DNA of 64,000 nucleotides from NCBI RefSeq assembly GCF_900129495.1, contig NZ_FQVX01000001.1, positions 1,240,001-1,304,000 of the forward strand, read 5' to 3'. Below are positions 50,855 through 60,027 of the stretch, one piece after another. The notes under the pieces are model-generated. The model had not been told where the DNA came from, made no database searches, and saw only the letters and a list, made by a program, of their open reading frames with translations. This DNA comes from Geodermatophilus nigrescens. GTDB taxonomy: Bacteria; Actinomycetota; Actinomycetes; Mycobacteriales; Geodermatophilaceae. The first letter of the stretch is position 1; each line of letters begins with the position of its first letter. A program made the translations under genes and the position numbers.

Positions 50855-51178
50855 TCAGCCGACGGGCGGCGGGTCCGCCGGCAGCGCGGTCAGGTCGGGT
50901 GCCTCGGTCGTCGTCGCCGGCGGGATCGTCGTGGTCCCGGTGCTGCGGGCGCTGAGCGCGCCGTCGCTGTCGGCTCCGGTGTCGCGGCCCATCTTCGACT
51001 TCACCGAGCTGACGACGTCGTCGGCGCGGGCCTGCGCCATGCCGGCCAGGCCCTGCAGCTGCGGGTTGTCCTTGGCGTCGGACCACAGGCCGACGATCTG
51101 CTCGTAGCGCTCGCGGCCGGCCCTCGCGCCGAGCACGTAGCCGGCACCGAAGCCGAGCAGGAAGGAGAACTTGGCCAC
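50855..51178 (-). CDS. YtxH-like small membrane-associated protein
   Basis: A 107-residue protein. GTG 51178 gives AKFSFLLGFGAGYVLGARAGRERYEQIVGLW, a Gly-rich hydrophobic start with the GxxGYxLGxRAGRERYE pattern of YtxH/YkwC-like actinobacterial proteins, followed by a helix DNPQLQGLAGMAQARADDVV and a disordered Thr/Pro tail. The longer frame to 51220 would add residues before the hydrophobic segment. Function is unknown; envelope stress roles are reported for some YtxH proteins. Confidence 0.75.
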   Translation of the reverse strand: MAKFSFLLGFGAGYVLGARAGRERYEQIVGLWSDAKDNPQLQGLAGMAQARADDVVSSVKSKMGRDTGADSDGALSARSTGTTTIPPATTTEAPDLTALPADPPPVG

Positions 51179-51284
51179 GGGGACCTCCGGGTTCGAGACG
51201 GACACGGACCGGGTGATCACGCTACGGGCGGACGCCGTCGTCCGCGATCGGAGGAGCCTCCGCGGGACGCCCGGAGGCGTGCGG

Positions 51285-51290
51285 TACTCT
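51285..51290 (+). promoter_or_regulatory. -10 box TACTCT of tRNA-Asn
   Basis: TACTCT lies 28 bases before the tRNA-Asn 5-prime end and gives a short leader. Confidence 0.45.
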
Positions 51291-51318
51291 CGACGGGCGC
51301 GCGGGTCGTCCCCGCCCG

Positions 51319-51391
51319 TCCCCCGTAGCTCAATTGGCAGAGCATGCGACTGTTAATCGCAGGGTTATTGGTTCGAGTCCAATCGGGGGAG
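51319..51391 (+). tRNA. tRNA-Asn (GTT)
   Basis: A 73-base tRNA without encoded CCA. The acceptor stem TCCCCCG (51319-51325) pairs with CGGGGGA (51384-51390). The anticodon arm TGCGA-CTGTTAA-TCGCA gives anticodon GTT. The T-loop is TTCGAGT. D-arm AGCTCAATTGGCAGAGC is standard. It lies alone between the YtxH-like gene and the phosphodiesterase gene. Confidence 0.98.
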
Positions 51392-51456
51392 CACCACCGC
51401 AGGCCGCGCACCGCTGCCGTCGCCCGATGCGGTCGTGGCGTCCCGGCGGAGGCGGT

Positions 51457-52359
51457 GTGAGCACCCAGCCGCCCGACCGTCCCGAGGTCGAGGTCGTGGC
51501 CCACCGCGGCGCCTCCGCGACCGCGCCGGAGCACACCCTCGCGGCGTACCGGCAGGCCGTGGCGCTCGGCGCGGACGCCGTCGAGTGCGACGTCCGGATG
51601 ACCCGCGACGGCGTCCTCGTGTGCGTGCACGACCGCCGCATCCACCGGACGTCGACCGGCCGGGGCGTGGTGTCGGCACTGGACCTGGCCGAGCTCGAGC
51701 AGTACCAGGTGGTGCACCGCCGTCCGCGCGGCGCCCGACGCGCCGCGGCCCCGGTCGCCGCCCCGGTGCTCGGGGAGGACGACGACCTGGAGGCCGACGA
51801 CGTGGAGGCCGACGAGGACGCGGGCCGGGTGCTGACCCTGGACCGGCTGCTGGACTACGCGACCTCCTCTCCCGGGCGGGTGCGGCTGGCGATCGAGACC
51901 AAGCACCCGACGCGCCACTCCGGCCAGGTCGAGGTGGCGCTGCTGGCCAGCCTGCAGCGGTTCGGCCTGCTCACCGGTGGGCGCCCGCTGGAGTGGTCGG
52001 GGCGGGCCGCGGTGCGCGTCATGAGCTTCTCGCCGACGGCGTTGCGACGGGTCCGGCTGCTGGCGCCGGACCTGCCCACCGTGCAGCTCTTCGGGCAGGT
52101 GCGGCCGTGGATGTCCGCCCGGCGGCCGCACCTGGCGGGCCGCGTCGTCGGGCCCTCGCTGGCCCTGCTGCGCCAGCACCCGGCGCTCGTGGCCCGGCTG
52201 CACCGGGCGGGCGCGCAGGTGCACGTCTGGGTCGTGAACGAGCCGGAGGACATGCGCTTCGTGCTGTCGCTGGGCGTCGACGCCGTCATCACCGACGAGC
52301 CCGCGCGGCTGCTGCACCTGCTGGGACGGGGAGGGCCGTCCTCGCCGGGGGACGCGTGA
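51457..52359 (+). CDS. Glycerophosphodiester phosphodiesterase
   Basis: A 300-residue GDPD-family TIM barrel that hydrolyses glycerophosphodiesters. Catalytic residues are in VVAHRGASATAPEHTLAAYRQA (His-Arg, Glu) and GADAVECDVRMTRDGVLVCVHD (Glu, Asp, His), with LAIETKHPT and MSFSPTALRR later and the final VNEPEDMRFVLSLGVDAVITDEP. It has no signal peptide, so it is cytosolic. An acidic insert (DDDLEADDVEADEDAG) lies near residue 115. GTG 51457 was chosen for its GGAGG; a longer frame would include part of the tRNA. Confidence 0.93.
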   Translation: MSTQPPDRPEVEVVAHRGASATAPEHTLAAYRQAVALGADAVECDVRMTRDGVLVCVHDRRIHRTSTGRGVVSALDLAELEQYQVVHRRPRGARRAAAPVAAPVLGEDDDLEADDVEADEDAGRVLTLDRLLDYATSSPGRVRLAIETKHPTRHSGQVEVALLASLQRFGLLTGGRPLEWSGRAAVRVMSFSPTALRRVRLLAPDLPTVQLFGQVRPWMSARRPHLAGRVVGPSLALLRQHPALVARLHRAGAQVHVWVVNEPEDMRFVLSLGVDAVITDEPARLLHLLGRGGPSSPGDA

Positions 52360-52503
52360 CGCTACGACGAGCTGCGCGGCGCCGGGTCGCGCCCGCGTCG
52401 TCGGGGACGGGGCGGGCGAGAGGGCGAGCGCGTCGGTGCTGCTGACGCCGAGCCCGGAGGTGACGGAGCCCATCGCCTCCCCGGCGGCCGGGCGGCGACG
52501 GCG

Positions 52504-53661
52504 TCAGTCCCGCCGCACGGGACCGAGCCCGCGCACGAACGCCCGCAGGTCGGCGACCAGGCTCGCCGGCTGCTCCAGTGCGGCGAAGTGCCCGCCGTCG
52601 TCGACGTCGGTCCAGCGCACGATGGTGTTGCCCTGCTCGGCGAAGCGGCGGATGGCGACGTCCTCGGCGTAGGCCAGCACCGCCGTCGGCACCCCGGAGT
52701 CGGCGAAGGCCAGCGGGTCGGCGAACAGGTCGCCGTAGGAGGCGTAGACGACGTCGGCGGCGGAGGTGGCCGTCCGGGTCAGCCAGTAGACGAGCACGTC
52801 GGCCAGGTGGCGGTCGCGGTAGTGCCGGTCGCCGAGCCGCGCCGGGTCGTGCGTCCAGGCCTCGACCTTCTCCACGATCCAGGTCAGCAGGGCGGCGGGG
52901 GAGTCCTCCAGGCCGTAGCCGATCGTCTGCGGCCGCGTCGCCTGGATGACGGTGTAGCCGTTGCCGTCGGTCATGAACTCGGCGATGCGGGCGAGCCGGC
53001 GCTGCTCGAGCGGCGACAGGCCCGCCGCGGTCTCCTCGTCGACCTCTCCCATCGGGATGAAGCCGACCGTCGCGGCGTTCACGTGCACGCCGCGCACATG
53101 GGCGGGGTCGACGCGTCCCACCTGCGGGGCGAGCACCGCGCCGTGGTCGCCGCCCTGCACCACGTAGGACCCGTAGCCCAGCCGGGCCATCAGCTCCGCG
53201 TAGGCCCGGGCGGTGCGCGGGACGCCCCAGCCCGGCTCGGCGGTCCGGCCGGACAGCCCGACGCCGGGGTGCGAGGGGATGACGACGGAGAAGGCCGGGT
53301 CGTCGTCGGACTCCGGGGAGGTCAGCGGCTCGACCAGGTCGACCAGCTCGACGACGGTGCCCGGCCAGCCGTGCAGCACGAGCAGCGGGACGGCGTCCGC
53401 GCGCGCGGAGCGGGCGTGCACGAGATGGACGGTCGCGCCGTCGATCTCGGTGGTGAACTGCGGCAGCGCGTTGAGCTCGTCCTGGAGGGCGCGCCAGTCG
53501 AACGCGGCCAGGTCGCGGGCCCAGGCGCGGGCCTCGGCCACGGGGACGCCCTTGGCCCAGCCCGTGTCGCCGGGCAGCTGCTCGGGCCAGCGGGTGCGCG
53601 CCAGGCGGTCGCGGAGGTCCTCGATGTCGGCGGCGGAGATGTCGAGCTGGAAGGGCTGCAC
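52504..53661 (-). CDS. Epoxide hydrolase (EHN type, alpha/beta hydrolase)
   Basis: A 385-residue protein. The N-terminal EHN domain has DISAADIEDLRDRLARTRWPEQLPGDTGWAKG; the hydrolase core has PLLVLHGWPGTVVELVDLV as oxyanion loop, the nucleophile elbow YVVQGGDHGAVLA with Asp, and the His in WTDVDDGGHFAALEQP. A mobile lid follows the nucleophile. Such enzymes open epoxides of varied, often terpenoid or styrene-like, compounds. It starts at GTG and is divergent from the serine hydrolase gene (195-base gap, no notable feature). Confidence 0.92.
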   Translation of the reverse strand: MQPFQLDISAADIEDLRDRLARTRWPEQLPGDTGWAKGVPVAEARAWARDLAAFDWRALQDELNALPQFTTEIDGATVHLVHARSARADAVPLLVLHGWPGTVVELVDLVEPLTSPESDDDPAFSVVIPSHPGVGLSGRTAEPGWGVPRTARAYAELMARLGYGSYVVQGGDHGAVLAPQVGRVDPAHVRGVHVNAATVGFIPMGEVDEETAAGLSPLEQRRLARIAEFMTDGNGYTVIQATRPQTIGYGLEDSPAALLTWIVEKVEAWTHDPARLGDRHYRDRHLADVLVYWLTRTATSAADVVYASYGDLFADPLAFADSGVPTAVLAYAEDVAIRRFAEQGNTIVRWTDVDDGGHFAALEQPASLVADLRAFVRGLGPVRRD

Positions 53662-53856
53662 GGGAGCTCCCTGGGTCTCGGGGTGGCCGGTGCACCCATC
53701 CTGGGGAACCTGCAGGTCAGATCCTGTCCGCTGTGCTGCCGAGCGGGCCCTGGCGGGCGGCGGCGCGGCGCCCGTGCTCGTTGCCCCTGCCGCGAGCACC
53801 GTGGTGTGATCCGGCCGACGCGACACCGGGGTCGCGCGGGCGCCCCGGGAGGGCTC

Positions 53857-54990
53857 ATGGCCGAGGTCCACGGCACGTTCGACGACCGCTTCCGCGGGGT
53901 TCGCGACGCCTTCGCCGCGCAGCTGGAGGGCGACGAGCTCGGCGGCTCGATCGCCGTCGACGTCGACGGCGAGACCGTCGTCGACGTCTGGGGCGGCTGG
54001 CGGGACGAGGCGCGCACGACGCCCTGGACGCGGGACACGATCGTCAACGTCTGGTCGACGACGAAGACGGTCACCGCGCTGGCGGTCCTCACGCTGGCCG
54101 ACCAGGGCCGCCTCGACCTCGACGCCCCGGTCGCCGAGTACTGGCCGGAGTTCGCCGCCAACGGCAAGGCCGGCGTCCTCGTCCGGCACCTGATGGCGCA
54201 CACCTCCGGCGTCGCCGGCTGGGACCCGCCGTTCGCCCTCGAGGACATGTACGACTGGGAGACCTCGGTCGCCCGCCTCGCCGCGCAGGCGCCGTGGTGG
54301 GAGCCGGGGACGGCGTCGGGCTACCACGCGCAGGACCAGGGCCACCTGCTCGGCGAGGTGCTGCGGCGGGTCGACGGGCGGTCGCTCAAGCGGTACGTGG
54401 CCGAGGAGCTCGCCGGGCCGCTGGGCGCGGACTTCCAGATCGGCGCGCGGCCGGAGGACGAGGGCCGGATCGCGCCGGTCGTCCCGCCCCCGCCGCTGCC
54501 GATGGACCTCGCCGCGCTCGACCCGGCCAGCCCGATGGTGCGCTGCTTCACCGGCCCCGTCGCCGACGCGAGCCGGGCCAACACCCCGGAGTGGCGGGCC
54601 GCCGACATGGGCGCGCTCAACGGGCACTCCAACGCCCGCGGCGTCCTCGACGTCATGCGGGTGCTCTCGCTCGGCGGGGAGGCCGGCGGCGTCCGGCTGC
54701 TGTCGGAGAAGACGATCGACCGCGTCTTCGAGGTCCAGGCCGACGGCGTCGACCTCGTGCTCGGGGTGCCGTTCCGGATGGGCATCGGCTTCGGGCTCTC
54801 GCCGTCGGCCGCCGTGCCCTACCTGCCCGAGGGGCGGGTCGCGTTCTGGGGCGGCTGGGGCGGCTCGCTGATCGTCATGGACCTCGACCGCCGCGTGACG
54901 ACGAGCTACATGATGAACCGGATGGCGCCCGGGATCGTCGGGTCGCCGCGGTCGGAGGCGTACCTCGGCGCCCTCTACGCCGCCCTGTGA
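53857..54990 (+). CDS. Serine hydrolase of the beta-lactamase/EstB family
   Basis: A 377-residue penicillin-binding-fold protein without signal peptide. The SxxK motif is VWSTTKTVTALAV, with the nucleophile Ser near residue 67, and the Tyr motif is GYHAQDQGH. The final segment is FWGGWGGSLIVMDLDRRVT, in place of a KTG motif. This set fits class C-like esterases (EstB, LpqK-like) and not true lactamases. It contains VDVWGGWRDEARTTPW, common in the group. Its partner may be the divergent epoxide hydrolase; substrate unknown. Confidence 0.9.
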   Translation: MAEVHGTFDDRFRGVRDAFAAQLEGDELGGSIAVDVDGETVVDVWGGWRDEARTTPWTRDTIVNVWSTTKTVTALAVLTLADQGRLDLDAPVAEYWPEFAANGKAGVLVRHLMAHTSGVAGWDPPFALEDMYDWETSVARLAAQAPWWEPGTASGYHAQDQGHLLGEVLRRVDGRSLKRYVAEELAGPLGADFQIGARPEDEGRIAPVVPPPPLPMDLAALDPASPMVRCFTGPVADASRANTPEWRAADMGALNGHSNARGVLDVMRVLSLGGEAGGVRLLSEKTIDRVFEVQADGVDLVLGVPFRMGIGFGLSPSAAVPYLPEGRVAFWGGWGGSLIVMDLDRRVTTSYMMNRMAPGIVGSPRSEAYLGALYAAL

Positions 54991-55110
54991 CCCGCCTCCC
55001 GGTGGGGGCGTCCCCGGAACGCGCGCCGGGGCTGCTCCGTTCTCGGGGGACAACGCCGCTGTGCCCATCCGGCCGTCGAAGAGAGTCATGAGCCCCTATC
55101 ACAGTCCCCA

Positions 55111-55148
55111 GGCCACGTCCCCCGGAACCGCTGAGGGGGTGCGTGGCC
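55111..55148 (+). promoter_or_regulatory. Hairpin hiding the ribosome-binding site of the CNNM operon
   Basis: GGCCACG (55111-55117) pairs with CGTGGCC (55142-55148), and CCCCC (55119-55123) pairs with GGGGG (55135-55139), leaving an 11-base loop and one bulged base. The paired GAGGGGG is the only ribosome-binding site of the gene, whose GTG starts 2 bases after the stem. Translation could be switched by opening the stem. Confidence 0.45.
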
Positions 55149-55149
55149 G

Positions 55150-56553
55150 GTGACCGAGGTCCTGTCTCTGCTCCTGGGCGTCCTGGTCGTCCTCGCGATC
55201 ACCGCCGCCACGGGCTACTTCGTGGCGCAGGAGTTCGCCTACATGGCGGTCGACCGCTCGACGCTGGCCGCCCGCGCCGAGGCCGGTGACGGCGCGGCGA
55301 AGCGTGCGCTGGCGGTCACCCGCCGCACGTCGTTCATGCTGTCCGGCGCCCAGCTCGGCATCACCGTCACCGGCCTGCTGGTCGGCTACGTCGCCGAGCC
55401 GCTGATCGGGGAGTCCCTGGGCTCGCTGCTCGGCGGCGTCGGCATCCCGACGGCGGTCGGCGTCGGCATCGGCGCGGTCCTCGCGCTGCTGTTCTCCACG
55501 CTGGTGCAGATGCTCTTCGGCGAGCTGTTCCCGAAGAACCTCGCCATCGCCCGGCCCGAGCCCGTGGCCCGCTGGCTGGCCGCCTCCACCACCGTCTACC
55601 TGACGGTGCTCGGCTGGCTGATCCGGGTGTTCGACCAGGCCTCGAACCTGCTGCTGCGCGCGCTGCGCATCGAGCCGGTGCACGACGTCGAGCACGCCGC
55701 CACCGCCCGCGACCTGGAGCACATCGTCGACGAGTCCCGCGAGAGCGGTGACCTGACGCCCGAGCTGTCGATGATGGTCGACCGGATCCTCGACTTCCCC
55801 GACCGCGACGTCGAGCACGCGATGATCCCGCGGCCCCGGGTGGGCACCGTGTCCGACGCCGAGACGGTCGGCCGGCTGCGCGAGCTGATGGCCTCCGGGC
55901 ACTCGCGCTACCCGGTGCTGGAGTCGGGCACCGGCGACGTCGTCGGCGTCGTGCACCTCGCCGACGTCCTGACCACCACCGAGCCCGACGCCGCGCCGGT
56001 CACCGCCATCGCCCGCCCGCCCCTGGTGGTCTCCACGCTCGCCTCGCTGCCCGACGTGCTGCGCCAGCTGACCGAGTCGCGCAACCAGCTGGCCTGCGCC
56101 GTCGACGAGTACGGCGGGTTCGCCGGCGTCGTCACGCTGGAGGACCTCGCCGAGGAGCTGGTCGGCGAGATCACCGACGAGCACGACGCCGACGTCGACC
56201 CGGAGTACGTGCCGGTCGAGGGCGACGGCGTGTGGGAGATGGCCGGCGACGTGCACGTCGACGAGGTGGAGCGCGCTCTCGGCGTCGACCTGCCGCGCGG
56301 CGACTACGAGACGATCGCCGGGCTGGTGATCGCCGCCCACGGCGACCTGCCCGAGCCGGGCACGACGCTGACGGTCGAGCTGCCGCCCGACCCCGGTGAC
56401 CTGGTCCACGAGGACGTCCCCGTCGGCCGGGCCCTCGCCGTCGAGGTGCTCGCCGTCGAGCGGCACGTGCCGTCCCGGGTGCGCCTGGAGCTGCCCGACG
56501 ACCCCGCGAGCCACACCACCGACCGGACCGCCGCCGAGGAGACCTCCCGATGA
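55150..56553 (+). CDS. CNNM/HlyC-type transporter with CBS pair
   Basis: A 467-residue membrane protein. The DUF21/CNNM part with four helices covers residues 1-160, including MLSGAQLGITVTGLLVGYVAEP and ELFPKNLAIARPEPVARW. The CBS pair ([65 protein letters not shown]) and a CorC_HlyC domain follow. The family moves or senses Mg2+ and related ions. The next gene, with a 4-base overlap, encodes a shorter paralogue, so the two may form a heteromer. A hairpin over the ribosome-binding site suggests translational control. Confidence 0.92.
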   Translation: MTEVLSLLLGVLVVLAITAATGYFVAQEFAYMAVDRSTLAARAEAGDGAAKRALAVTRRTSFMLSGAQLGITVTGLLVGYVAEPLIGESLGSLLGGVGIPTAVGVGIGAVLALLFSTLVQMLFGELFPKNLAIARPEPVARWLAASTTVYLTVLGWLIRVFDQASNLLLRALRIEPVHDVEHAATARDLEHIVDESRESGDLTPELSMMVDRILDFPDRDVEHAMIPRPRVGTVSDAETVGRLRELMASGHSRYPVLESGTGDVVGVVHLADVLTTTEPDAAPVTAIARPPLVVSTLASLPDVLRQLTESRNQLACAVDEYGGFAGVVTLEDLAEELVGEITDEHDADVDPEYVPVEGDGVWEMAGDVHVDEVERALGVDLPRGDYETIAGLVIAAHGDLPEPGTTLTVELPPDPGDLVHEDVPVGRALAVEVLAVERHVPSRVRLELPDDPASHTTDRTAAEETSR

Positions 56554-57569
56554 CCGGCGACCCGTGGGTGATCGTCCCGGTCACCGTCCTGATCGTGGCG
56601 CTGTCGGCGTTCTTCGTCGCCGTCGAGTTCGCCGCGCTGGCCGCCAAGCGGCACCGGCTGGAGGAGGCCGCGCCCACCAGCCGCTCGGCGCGCGCCGCAC
56701 TGCGCAACTCCTCGGAGCTGACCCTGCTGCTGGCCGGCTCGCAGCTGGGCATCACCGCGGCCACCCTCGCCCTCGGTGCCGTCAGCAAGCCGGCGGTGCA
56801 CCACTGGCTGACGCCGCTCTTCGAGGACTGGGGCCTGCCGCTGGTCGCCGCCGACGTCACCGGCTTCGTGCTGGCACTGCTGGTCGTCACCTTCCTCCAC
56901 CTCGTGGTGGGCGAGATGGCGCCCAAGTCGTGGGCGATCGCCCACCCGGAGCGCTCGGCCACCCTGCTCGCCGGGCCCATGCGGGCGTTCATGGCGGTGT
57001 TCCGGCCGCTGCTGCGGCTGCTCAACTCCGCGGCCAACGCGCTGCTGCGCCGGGTCGGCGTCGAGCCGGTCGACGAGGTCGCCGTCGGCCACAGCCCCGA
57101 CGCGCTGCGGCACCTGGTGGAGCACTCGGCCAACGTGGGCGCGCTCGACGCGAGCTTCTCCGCGCAGATCTCCGGCGCCCTGGAGCTGGAGCGGCTGACG
57201 GTCCGCGAGCTGCTCGGCACCGGCTCGCGCCCGACCGGCGTGCGGACGACCGCCACCGCCGGCGAGGTCCGCGCCGCCACCCGGGCCTCCGGGCACCTGC
57301 GGATCCTGCTCGGCGCGGTCGACGGTGAGCAGGTCACCGGGGTGGTGCACGTCCGCGACACCCTCACCGCCCCCGACGACGCGCCGGCCGCCCCGTTCGC
57401 CCGACCGGTGTTCACCCTGGAGGCCGACACCACCGTGCACGCGGCCCTCAAGGCGATGCGCGAGACCCGCAACCACCTCGCACTCGTGATCGACGGCGGT
57501 GCGGTGGCCGGCGTCGTCACCCTCGCCGACGTGCTCCGCCGGCTGTTCCCGCAGCCGGCGGCGGCCTGA
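56550..57569 (+). CDS. CNNM-type transporter with CBS pair, short form
   Basis: A 339-residue paralogue of the preceding protein. It has the CNNM domain (FFVAVEFAALAAKRHRLE, LLLAGSQLGITAATLALGAVSKPAVHHWL, VGEMAPKSWAIAHPERSATLL) and a CBS pair (LTVRELLGTGSRPTGV, LALVIDGGAVAGVVTLADVLRRLF) but no C-terminal CorC_HlyC domain. The ATG overlaps the first gene by 4 bases. Paired full and short CNNM genes are common in actinobacteria and suggest a heterodimer. An ionic role is inferred from family only. Confidence 0.9.
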   Translation: MTGDPWVIVPVTVLIVALSAFFVAVEFAALAAKRHRLEEAAPTSRSARAALRNSSELTLLLAGSQLGITAATLALGAVSKPAVHHWLTPLFEDWGLPLVAADVTGFVLALLVVTFLHLVVGEMAPKSWAIAHPERSATLLAGPMRAFMAVFRPLLRLLNSAANALLRRVGVEPVDEVAVGHSPDALRHLVEHSANVGALDASFSAQISGALELERLTVRELLGTGSRPTGVRTTATAGEVRAATRASGHLRILLGAVDGEQVTGVVHVRDTLTAPDDAPAAPFARPVFTLEADTTVHAALKAMRETRNHLALVIDGGAVAGVVTLADVLRRLFPQPAAA

Positions 57570-57583
57570 CCGTGGAGCGACGC

Positions 57584-58771
57584 GTGAGCACCGTCCCGCT
57601 CTGGCAGGACGAGCCGTACGCCCCGCGCCCGCCGCTCGAGGGCGCGGTGACCGCCGACGTCTGCGTGGTCGGAGCGGGCGCCGGCGGCCTGGCCACCGCA
57701 CACCGGCTGTCCGCCGCCGGGCTGTCGGTCGTCGTCGTCGACCGCGCGGAGGTGGCCTCCGGCGCCAGCGGGCGCAACGGCGGCTTCTTCCTCGCCGGCG
57801 CCGCCCCCGCCTACGGCGAGACCCGCGCCCTGTGGGGCCGCGAGCGGGCCGCGGCCGTGCACGCGGCGACCCTGGCCGCGCAGCGGGAGATGCTCGCGGT
57901 CGCCGAGGCCGTGGGCGCGCGCGGGGCGTTCCGGGTGGACGGGCTGATGCGGGTCGCCGCCGACGCGGCGGAGGCCGCCGAGGTGCGCGCGGACGCCGCC
58001 GCGCTGGCCCAGGACGGCTTCCCGGGCGACCCGGTCGCCGGCGAGGACCTCCCCGGCCGGCTGGCCCGGCCGGACCGGGCGGGGCTGTTCTTCCCGCACG
58101 ACGGGTCGGTGCACCCGGTCCGCTGGCTGCGGGCGCTCGCCGCCGCCCTGGAGCGGGACGGGGTGCGCTTCCACGAGCGCACCGCGGTCGTCGCGCCGCC
58201 GTCGGTGGACGGCGACGGCGTCCGGGTGTCGACGATCGCGGGGGAGGTGCGCTGCGACCGGGCGGTCGTGGCCGCCGACGGCGACCTCGCGGCGCTGGTC
58301 CCCTCGGCGGCGGCGGTGCGCCCGCGGCGGCTCAACATGCTGGCGACCGCGCCGCTCGGGGAGACGGTCCTGCCGTTCCCCGTCTACGTCCGTCACGGCT
58401 ACGAGTACGCCCACCAGACCGCCGACGGCCGGATCGCGCTCGGCGGCTTCTCCGACCTCGACGGGCCGGCGAGCTGGACCGACCGCGCCGAGGTGTCCGC
58501 GCCGGTGCAGGCACGGCTGGACCGGTGGCTGGCCGAGGAGCTCGGCGTGACCGCCCCGGTGACGCACCGGTGGGCGGGGGTCGTGGGCTTCGCCGACGAC
58601 CCCCTGCCCCGGTGCGGCCCGGTGCCCGGCAGCGACGGGCGGGTGCTCGCGCTCGGCGGCTACAACGGCACGGGCCACGTGCAGGCGTGGGTGGCCTCCC
58701 GCGTGGTGGCCGACCTGGTCACCACCGGGACGAGCGCCGACGCCGGGCTCTACGCGCCGGTCGACGCCTGA
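57584..58771 (+). CDS. FAD-dependent oxidoreductase (DAO family, PuuB/OrdL-like)
   Basis: A 395-residue flavoprotein. The FAD site is [30 protein letters not shown], then [16 protein letters not shown], the typical 'SGASGRNGG' of gamma-glutamylputrescine oxidase-like enzymes. The C-terminal part has [22 protein letters not shown] and [18 protein letters not shown] 57584 was chosen because GGAG lies 6 bases before; GTG 57572 is possible. It likely oxidises an amine or amino acid. Its 3-prime end overlaps the opposing tatA by 22 bases. Confidence 0.88.
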   Translation: MSTVPLWQDEPYAPRPPLEGAVTADVCVVGAGAGGLATAHRLSAAGLSVVVVDRAEVASGASGRNGGFFLAGAAPAYGETRALWGRERAAAVHAATLAAQREMLAVAEAVGARGAFRVDGLMRVAADAAEAAEVRADAAALAQDGFPGDPVAGEDLPGRLARPDRAGLFFPHDGSVHPVRWLRALAAALERDGVRFHERTAVVAPPSVDGDGVRVSTIAGEVRCDRAVVAADGDLAALVPSAAAVRPRRLNMLATAPLGETVLPFPVYVRHGYEYAHQTADGRIALGGFSDLDGPASWTDRAEVSAPVQARLDRWLAEELGVTAPVTHRWAGVVGFADDPLPRCGPVPGSDGRVLALGGYNGTGHVQAWVASRVVADLVTTGTSADAGLYAPVDA

Positions 58772-58941
58772 GGCCGCGGCTCCTCGGACGGGAGGGGCGG
58801 CTCCGGGTCGGCGTGCACCTCGTTCCTGAGGATGCGCATCGAGCGGCCCAGCGAGCGCGCGGCGTCGGGCAGCTTCCGGTAGCCGAACAGCAGCATGACG
58901 GCGAGGACGACGAGGCCGATCTCGGCCGGTCCGAGGTTCAC
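58750..58941 (-). CDS. tatA: Twin-arginine translocase subunit TatA/E family
   Basis: A 63-residue protein with the classic layout: short N-terminus, one helix ([21 protein letters not shown]) and an amphipathic helix ([17 protein letters not shown]), then an acidic Pro tail. The F-G hinge and KLP are conserved. GTG 58941 gives the usual length. The stop is TAG. It lies 16 bases after a gene whose protein has a twin-arginine signal, so both may be co-expressed. The main tatABC genes are expected elsewhere. Confidence 0.93.
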   Translation of the reverse strand: MNLGPAEIGLVVLAVMLLFGYRKLPDAARSLGRSMRILRNEVHADPEPPLPSEEPRPQASTGA

Positions 58942-58957
58942 GGGTCCCCCTGCCGCG

Positions 58958-59959
58958 TCAGGCCGGCGGGCTCGGCCGGGTGCCCCCGGGACCGCCCGGA
59001 GGCGCGCCGGAGGGGGCGCCGTCACCGCCGGGGGCCGCGCCGCCGCCGCTGGGTGTCGTCGTGGTGTCCACGCCGGCGGTGAGCGCGACGGTGTAGCCGC
59101 CGCTGACGTCGCCGGTGACCGTGGCGAGCTGGCTCGCGCCGCCGTCGTCGCCGAAGACGTTGTCGCCGTCGAGCGACACCCGGGCCAGGTTGGCGACGGA
59201 GGCCTCGTAGCCCGCGGTGGCGTAGACGGCCTCGCAGACGTCGTGCGGCAGGGCCACCTGGGAGGTGGCGACGGCGTTCGTCGAGTCGGTGATGGAGGCC
59301 TGGTCGGGGTAGACCTCGACGTGCACGTGCGGCCAGCGCCCGTCGTAGCAGGCGGGGAAGACGCTGGTGAACGTCACGGTCCCGTCGGACCCGGCGACCT
59401 GCACGCCGCGCAGGTAGTTCTGGTCGGTGATCCCCTCGGAGTAGAGCGAGTAGCCGCCCTCGCGGGTGCAGTGCCAGACGTAGACGGCGGCCCCCGCGAA
59501 CGGGACGCCGCCGTTCGCGAGGTCGGTGACCGTCAGGCGCAGGGTCATCGGCACGCCCTCGGCGGTGCCGCTGTACTCGCCGAAGCTGGAGCGGATGTCG
59601 CTGCGCACGACGCCGGACTGCTCGAGCACGTCGGGCCCGTTCGACCCGTCGCCGGGGTAGGGGCCGGCGGTCTCGTCGGGGATCTCCCCGGCCGCGGCGG
59701 CCGCGGAGGACGACGGGGACGACGACGAGCCGGCGGCCGACGAGGAGCCGGAGCCGCACGCGGCGAGGCCGACGGTCGCCGCGCCGATCCCGAACAGCCC
59801 GAGCAGCCGGCGGCGGCTCATGAGGGTGCCGATGTCGAAGGCCAGCCCCTGGTCGACCACCTCCTCGTCGGGGCGGGGCAGCGGGCGGCCCTCGTAGGCG
59901 GGGACGGTCGGGGGGTGCGGGGGCACGGGCTCTCCTGGCGGACGGTGGTGCTCGGTCAC
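58958..59959 (-). CDS. Tat-exported intradiol-dioxygenase-like lipoprotein
   Basis: A 333-residue protein. A 48-residue N-region precedes the Tat signal [24 protein letters not shown], whose Cys is a lipobox. The mature part is an intradiol ring-cleavage dioxygenase fold: [19 protein letters not shown] and [19 protein letters not shown]. The non-heme iron ligands would be two Tyr (in GGYSLY and ACYDG) and two His (PHVHV), all present. A Ser-rich linker follows the signal, and the tail is Pro/Gly rich. Such extracellular members attack aromatic compounds or may be structural. The tatA gene directly downstream fits Tat export. Confidence 0.88.
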   Translation of the reverse strand: MTEHHRPPGEPVPPHPPTVPAYEGRPLPRPDEEVVDQGLAFDIGTLMSRRRLLGLFGIGAATVGLAACGSGSSSAAGSSSSPSSSAAAAAGEIPDETAGPYPGDGSNGPDVLEQSGVVRSDIRSSFGEYSGTAEGVPMTLRLTVTDLANGGVPFAGAAVYVWHCTREGGYSLYSEGITDQNYLRGVQVAGSDGTVTFTSVFPACYDGRWPHVHVEVYPDQASITDSTNAVATSQVALPHDVCEAVYATAGYEASVANLARVSLDGDNVFGDDGGASQLATVTGDVSGGYTVALTAGVDTTTTPSGGGAAPGGDGAPSGAPPGGPGGTRPSPPA

Positions 59960-60027
59960 CGACCACCGTCGTCGCCGGTCCGCCGCGCCCGCTGGACGCG
60001 GGCTGTGGGGATGCTGGGAGCGCCGGC

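Noticed and set aside
55124-55136. CTGAG segment before the CNNM gene as a TPP riboswitch mark
   Set aside because: Only five bases agree, the remaining THI-box consensus is absent and the segment lies in a simple hairpin loop.
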